NCBI RefSeq assembly: GCF_021560035.1
Contig: NZ_CP074373.1
Location: forward strand, 120,001 to 184,000
Length of the DNA: 64,000 nt
Direction: 5' to 3'
DNA from: Virgibacillus sp. NKC19-16
GTDB taxonomy: Bacteria; Bacillota; Bacilli; Bacillales; Amphibacillaceae
Shown here: positions 60,242 through 64,000 of the stretch, piece after piece
How the letters are laid out: every line of letters begins with the position of its first letter
How positions within the stretch are numbered: position 1 is the first letter of the stretch
The notes under the pieces: generated by a model
What the model saw: the letters and a program-made list of their open reading frames with translations, nothing else
Database searches by the model: none
What the model was told of the DNA's origin: nothing
Made by a program: the position numbers and the translations under genes

Positions 60242-61066
60242 TTGTACTATAACCCATATAATTCTTATAATCCGCATTATATTTATTCCTTTCAAAATCG
60301 ACAATTGCCGAAATACGAGCAACAATTCCATAATGCAAATAACCAGCAATCACCTCAATATCAACAGATGTTATGTCAACAACAGGAATGGCTTCAAAGG
60401 TTTATCCTGCACCAGCAACACAACACATTTCTAACGCTAAGCTATAGTTTTGAAGATACCGATCAATGTGTGCTAACTAGTCAGGCGGAAGAAGGTCCGT
60501 TCTATTTAGAAAACGTTCCTTATCGCAGAGATATTCGCGAGAAGCAGACTGGCGAAGATCTATGCCTGCGTTTAAAAATTGTAAATGTAAAGGGGTGCAT
60601 AGCCATTCCAAGAGCAGAAGTTGATGTTTGGCATAGCAATGCTTTCGGAATTTACTCAGGCTACGATAATGCAGCTCTTGAAAACGAAGAAAACCCCGAT
60701 CATATTGAGCCAACGAATAACGAAACATATCTGCGTGGCCGCCAGCGAGCAGATGAAAACGGAATGGTAGAGTTCTTGACGAAGTTTCCTGGTTGGTACG
60801 AAACGAGGACAATACATATTCATATGAAGGTCTTTGTAGCTGGAAAAGAAGTTCTTACTACACAATTGTTCTTCCCTCAGAGATTTAATTATATGATTCA
60901 ATCAATGCTTCCTTATAATGTGAGATACTTTAGTCCTGTTATCAATGAAGATGATTTTGTCTTACGAGACTCCCACGGGGTTCAAGGAGCTTGGCCAAAA
61001 ATAGCTCGTAAAGGTCAAGCCTATATGGGAACGTTGACAATCGGGGTAATGTTACAAACGGAGTGA
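60242..61066 (+). CDS. Intradiol ring-cleavage dioxygenase-like protein with Q/N/Y-rich N-terminus
   Basis: A 274-aa protein. The first 60 residues are low-complexity, rich in Tyr, Asn and Gln (YYNPYNSYNPHYIYSFQNRQ). From about 75 it has the intradiol dioxygenase beta-sandwich: EEGPFYLENVPYRRDIRE, VDVWHSNAFGIYSGY, then FPGWYETRTIHIHMKVFV, with the Tyr and two His positions used to bind iron. The ligands therefore look intact. There is no signal peptide. Starts: TTG 60242 after AGGGGGGACTG, or ATG 60218 without a ribosome-binding site. The odd N-terminus and the sigma-K-like -10 suggest a spore-coat role, which is inference; the substrate is unknown. Confidence 0.82.
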   Translation: MYYNPYNSYNPHYIYSFQNRQLPKYEQQFHNANNQQSPQYQQMLCQQQEWLQRFILHQQHNTFLTLSYSFEDTDQCVLTSQAEEGPFYLENVPYRRDIREKQTGEDLCLRLKIVNVKGCIAIPRAEVDVWHSNAFGIYSGYDNAALENEENPDHIEPTNNETYLRGRQRADENGMVEFLTKFPGWYETRTIHIHMKVFVAGKEVLTTQLFFPQRFNYMIQSMLPYNVRYFSPVINEDDFVLRDSHGVQGAWPKIARKGQAYMGTLTIGVMLQTE

Positions 61067-61089
61067 GCTAATTATAGCTTACTCCGTTT
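61056..61089 (+). terminator. Terminator overlapping the end of the dioxygenase-like gene
   Basis: A 15-bp stem, 61056-61070 with 61075-61089 (one G-U). It starts within the last codons; the T-rich tail is weak. Confidence 0.7.
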
Positions 61090-61232
61090 AAATTTATTTG
61101 CGTAAGGCCCTATAGACATTCCAAAACTGTGTCCCTCTGAATTGGTTCATTTTGATAAAAATCAGTAAAAATTTACCTTTAAAGGTGTTGGTCCGATATT
61201 AAAACCATTCTGGCGTCATTCCCTTTTGTGTA

Positions 61233-61260
61233 ACGTCCAAACCATTATCTTCATATAGTA
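61233..61260 (+). promoter_or_regulatory. Sigma-K-like promoter of the polysaccharide deacetylase gene
   Basis: AC (61233-61234), 17 bp, then CATATAGTA (61252-61260), fitting the sigma-K pattern AC-N16/17-CATANNNTA. It lies about 40 nt before the coding start. Confidence 0.45.
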
Positions 61261-61301
61261 AAAGATATAGGTGAATATGGAGATATGGAGGTTGAATGAA
61301 T

Positions 61302-62069
61302 ATGTATTTTCATCATGGCGATTCATGGAGGTATTGGGATGGTCCCATTAGACAAATGAGCCAAAGTCAACCCGAGGGGGGATCAGAAAGTGTTGGCAGA
61401 GAGCCTAATTTAGTTGCGAATTCGATTCTGCAGCGTGAATACCCCAACATTGTTTTTTTAAGCGGTTCATCTGAAGAGAATAGAGTGGCTTTAACTTTTG
61501 ATGATGGTCCGGATATGCGCTTTACACCTCAAGTACTGGATGTTCTTAATAGATATCAAGTAAACGCTACTTTTTTCCTGATGGGCGCCAGAGCAGCTGA
61601 ATACCCCGATATTGTCAGGAGAGCTAACGCTGAAGGGCATGCCATTGGAAATCATACGTATTGGCACCCCAATTTAGCGGAAGAAAGCCTGGGAAGAGCT
61701 CATTGGGAAGTAACAACCACAGAGGAAACGATTGAACAAATTCTGGGATTCCGCCCCAGATTATTCCGTCCCCCGTATGGTAATTTAAACCGGCAGATTG
61801 TTGAATTACTCGGCAGCATGGGCAATACGATAATTCTCTGGAACGTCGATTCCCTGGATTGGAGGCAATTGGAAGCTGATGTAATTGCCGACAATGTTTT
61901 AGGAAATACCATGCCTGGTTCTATCATACTCATGCATGATGGCGGTGATTGGACAATGGATTTATCAGGTACCGTCAATGCTTTAGATACAATTATTCCG
62001 CGTCTGCAGCAAGAAGGGATGGAATTTGTGACTATTCCTGAATTAATCAATGTAAGTGAAGCAAAGTGA
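61302..62069 (+). CDS. Polysaccharide deacetylase (carbohydrate esterase 4)
   Basis: A 255-aa NodB-homology protein. Motif 1 is LTFDDGPD (catalytic base and metal Asp), motif 2 is GNHTYWHPN (metal His), motif 3 is RPPYG, motif 4 is VDSLDW and motif 5 is LMHDGG. It should remove acetyl groups from N-acetyl sugars in peptidoglycan or a related glycan. It has no signal peptide; instead a polar 55-residue N-terminus rich in Ser, Gln and Glu. ATG 61302 has better spacing to GGAGGT than ATG 61296. A sigma-K-like promoter lies upstream. Spore cortex or coat use is possible but unproven. Confidence 0.9.
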   Translation: MYFHHGDSWRYWDGPIRQMSQSQPEGGSESVGREPNLVANSILQREYPNIVFLSGSSEENRVALTFDDGPDMRFTPQVLDVLNRYQVNATFFLMGARAAEYPDIVRRANAEGHAIGNHTYWHPNLAEESLGRAHWEVTTTEETIEQILGFRPRLFRPPYGNLNRQIVELLGSMGNTIILWNVDSLDWRQLEADVIADNVLGNTMPGSIILMHDGGDWTMDLSGTVNALDTIIPRLQQEGMEFVTIPELINVSEAK

Positions 62070-62168
62070 TTCTAACTGTTGCATATCATTAATTAATCTT
62101 CATGATACCAAAAATACCATTTTTCCTTTATCATAATAATAAGTATTATTGTGAAGGAGGCTCATACT

Positions 62169-63302
62169 TTGAAAAATATCAAAACATTAACCGAAGCAGA
62201 TTACAATGAAATTTTTTCGCTTTCTCAATTTGCTTTTCAATATAAATTGTCAGAAGAGGAGTTGCAGAAGAAAAAGGAAGAAGTGAAGCGGCATACGGTC
62301 TGGGGATGGATGGAAGAGGATCAAATAGCGGCAAAGGTTCATCTGATACCACTGTCCTGTTATATCCATGGCAGGTCTTTTGCGATGGGCGGAATTAGCT
62401 CTGTTGCGACATGGCCTGAATACCGCAGGCAGGGGATGGTCAAACATTTGCTTTATCATGCATTAAAACAAATGAAGCAGAATGGACAAACCCTCTCCTT
62501 TCTGCATCCATTTTCGTTTGCCTTTTACCGAAAGTACGGATGGGAGCATGCCTTCACACAACAGCGGTATTCCATCCCTTTGGAAAAATTGAAGAAGGAA
62601 TGGGGCGGAGCAGGTTATGTGCGACGCATACAGCCTGATATACCCATGCTGCACCGTATATATACCGAATACGCAAAAACATTTAATGGCATATTGGAGC
62701 GTGATGAAAAGTGGTGGAAGCAACGTGTGTTAAAGGATGAGTCGCAGCATATTGCGGTTGCTTTTAGTGCTGAGGGCTATCCAGAGGGCTATTTAATATA
62801 TAATGTGAAAGAGCAAGTGTTAACAGTGAAGGAAGTAGTATATAACAATTTAAATGCCCGTAAGCTGTTAGTGCAGTTTATCGGGAACCATGATTCGATG
62901 GCTGAAAAGGCTAACCTAGTTGTCCCTGAAGATGATAATCTACCTCTTTTGCTGGATGAACCACGGTTTGAGCAGAAGCTGCTTCCGTATTTTATGGCTC
63001 GAATTGTTGATGTAAAAGGCTTTTTAGAGGCGTATCCTTTTCAAGGTGATGGCAAGCTTACATTAGAGTTGGAGGATGAGTTTTTGCCGGAGAATAGCGG
63101 GAGTTATCAGTTGGGACATGGTGATGTGGCAAATATAGAAGCTATTCAATGCTCGATTCAGGTTCTGACAGGCGTGCTTTTAGGATACAAGCGGCCAAGT
63201 GATTATTATCAAGTGGGGCTGTTAAAAGGCGATGCGCAGGCTATCGAACAGCTTGAGGAACTCATTCCAAGGCGGCAGACATATTTGATGGATTTCTTTT
63301 AG
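62169..63302 (+). CDS. GNAT family N-acetyltransferase, Eis-like
   Basis: A 377-aa protein of the Eis type. An N-terminal GNAT domain has ADYNEIFSLSQFAFQY and the acetyl-CoA loop VATWPEYRRQGMVKHLL; a second degenerate GNAT domain (about 160-280) and a C-terminal sterol-carrier-like domain (about 285-377) follow. Mycobacterial Eis acetylates aminoglycosides and proteins; the substrate of Bacillaceae homologues is mostly unknown. TTG 62169 after AAGGAGGCTCATAC is the start; GTG 62151 would precede the ribosome-binding site. A 7-bp palindrome AATAATA-AG-TATTATT (62135-62150) lies just upstream. Confidence 0.9.
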   Translation: MKNIKTLTEADYNEIFSLSQFAFQYKLSEEELQKKKEEVKRHTVWGWMEEDQIAAKVHLIPLSCYIHGRSFAMGGISSVATWPEYRRQGMVKHLLYHALKQMKQNGQTLSFLHPFSFAFYRKYGWEHAFTQQRYSIPLEKLKKEWGGAGYVRRIQPDIPMLHRIYTEYAKTFNGILERDEKWWKQRVLKDESQHIAVAFSAEGYPEGYLIYNVKEQVLTVKEVVYNNLNARKLLVQFIGNHDSMAEKANLVVPEDDNLPLLLDEPRFEQKLLPYFMARIVDVKGFLEAYPFQGDGKLTLELEDEFLPENSGSYQLGHGDVANIEAIQCSIQVLTGVLLGYKRPSDYYQVGLLKGDAQAIEQLEELIPRRQTYLMDFF

Positions 63303-63314
63303 AATGCGGACCAA

Positions 63315-63398
63315 ATCGAGAGAGAGCACGTCTGAAACGGGAGAGCCCCACGACAAAACGGGAGACACCCGCACTAAATCGGGAGAGCGTCTGCAAAA
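63315..63398. repeat. Four tandem 21-bp degenerate repeats
   Basis: Units at 63315-63335, 63336-63356, 63357-63377 and 63378-63398 share A(A/T)CG(G/A)GAGA. The period is seven codons, so a 61-codon reading across them shows a repeated S/T-G-E/D pattern, but there is no ribosome-binding site and no family support. I treat it as intergenic. Confidence 0.65.
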
Positions 63399-63441
63399 CT
63401 ATAAATCTCACACGTCAGCCGATAAATCCCACCGACCTCCA

Positions 63442-63475
63442 AAAAGGATGCCCCTCCCTCAGAGCATCCTTTTCA
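63442..63475 (+). terminator. Terminator downstream of the acetyltransferase gene
   Basis: AAAAGGATGC (63442-63451) pairs with GCATCCTTTT (63464-63473); the arms would also work for the opposite strand. Confidence 0.75.
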
Positions 63476-63602
63476 TGTTCGTCCATTAAACAGGGTACAA
63501 TTTCCTAATCTACGAAAATTAAACAAATAAGATAGAATTTTATCGGATTTTAGGTTAAAATTAAGAAAAATATGTAAAAAGTGATAGAAAAGGAATGTAA
63601 TC

Positions 63603-64000
63603 ATGACCTACTCTGTTAATTTATTTAAATTTTTTCGATCGATGGACAATCATTTATTTCGGATTCGCAAGGCGGAGAAAATACAAAATCTATGGAAAGT
63701 AAGTGTGTTACTCGTTTTGTTTAGTATGTTCATATATGCGGGGATGGCTTATTTGGGGATTGGGACAGACCTTATCTCGCAAAATTTTGCCAGACTCTCG
63801 CCTGCTGCATATGAACAAAGTAAGTTCTGGTTTATTATCGGCCGCGCGGGATTTGCTGTTTTATTTGCTGCACTTATATTATTTGTGCCTGCTTTGCTTT
63901 TTTATTTATTAACAGACATACCTTACCAGAAATTGATTATCATGCAACAGGTTGTGCTTGTTGTTCTATTAATCGAGCGAATTATTTGGATCCCATTGAT
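63603..64000 (+). CDS. Multi-pass membrane protein, 5' part only
   Basis: An open frame of 132 codons from ATG 63603 (behind AAAGGAATG) runs off the window. It begins MTYSVNLFKFFRSMDNHLFR, followed by at least three hydrophobic segments (about 36-52, 80-102 and 110-125). The layout resembles Yip1-like membrane proteins of Bacilli, but I cannot name it with confidence. No stop or frameshift is seen in the visible part. Confidence 0.7.
   Translation, partial: MTYSVNLFKFFRSMDNHLFRIRKAEKIQNLWKVSVLLVLFSMFIYAGMAYLGIGTDLISQNFARLSPAAYEQSKFWFIIGRAGFAVLFAALILFVPALLFYLLTDIPYQKLIIMQQVVLVVLLIERIIWIPL

Noticed and set aside
63315-63398. CRISPR array
   Set aside because: Only four degenerate 21-bp units without unique spacers, and no cas genes; nothing else in the window looks like an array.
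63304-63489. 61-codon open frame after the acetyltransferase gene
   Set aside because: Starts 2 nt after the stop without a ribosome-binding site and consists of tandem repeats plus a terminator.

Overview
The window is low-GC, Bacillaceae-type chromosome. I infer a genus near Oceanobacillus, Virgibacillus or Lentibacillus from the Bacillus subtilis-like gene order, the frequent TTG/GTG starts and the many non-coding dispersed repeats; the genus is not proven. It begins in the 3' end of a 23S rRNA gene with its 5S gene. It then runs through the long rrn-proximal cluster: an MgtC-like membrane protein, ctsR-mcsA-mcsB-clpC, radA, yacL, gltX, a T-box-controlled cysE-cysS-mrnC-rlmB-rae1 operon, sigH-rpmG-secE-nusG, rplK-rplA-rplJ-rplL, rpoB-rpoC, the str operon (ybxF-rpsL-rpsG-fusA-tuf), the S10-spc-alpha superoperon, ecfA1-ecfA2-ecfT-truA and rplM-rpsI. 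Every gene I support is on the + strand.

From about 55.2 kb the window turns accessory: a TetR/MFS efflux pair, a GntR/ABC-transporter operon with a clear palindromic operator over its promoter, and a small doubtful membrane ORF. These are followed by an intradiol-dioxygenase-like protein with a Gln/Asn/Tyr-rich N-terminus, a polysaccharide deacetylase (both preceded by sigma-K-like -10 boxes), an Eis-like acetyltransferase, 21-bp tandem repeats and a membrane protein cut by the window edge.

The most interesting region is 6.1-8.4 kb. An apparently intact IS110-family (IS1111-type) element sits inside one copy of a dispersed, MITE-like repeat. Its ends can be read to the base: subterminal 12-bp inverted repeats flanked by a duplicated AG core. 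Joining the two ends in a circle would build a promoter (TTGACA-17-TATCAT). The transposase ribosome-binding site can be locked in a 12-bp stem. The 0.5-kb non-coding tail downstream of the transposase contains a candidate bridge RNA, in which two 7-nt segments inside one stem-closed loop match the two halves of the actual insertion site. A separate long hairpin with a possible pseudoknot follows.

Other notable points are a cysE gene broken by one missing G in a G run, and four copies of the dispersed repeat placed just after operon ends (two as near-identical inverted copies 32 kb apart). A structured insert flanked by 10-bp direct repeats lies between rplJ and rplL. A nusG Shine-Dalgarno is separated from its start by a hairpin. 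disA, ispD, ispF and map are absent from their usual places in the cluster.
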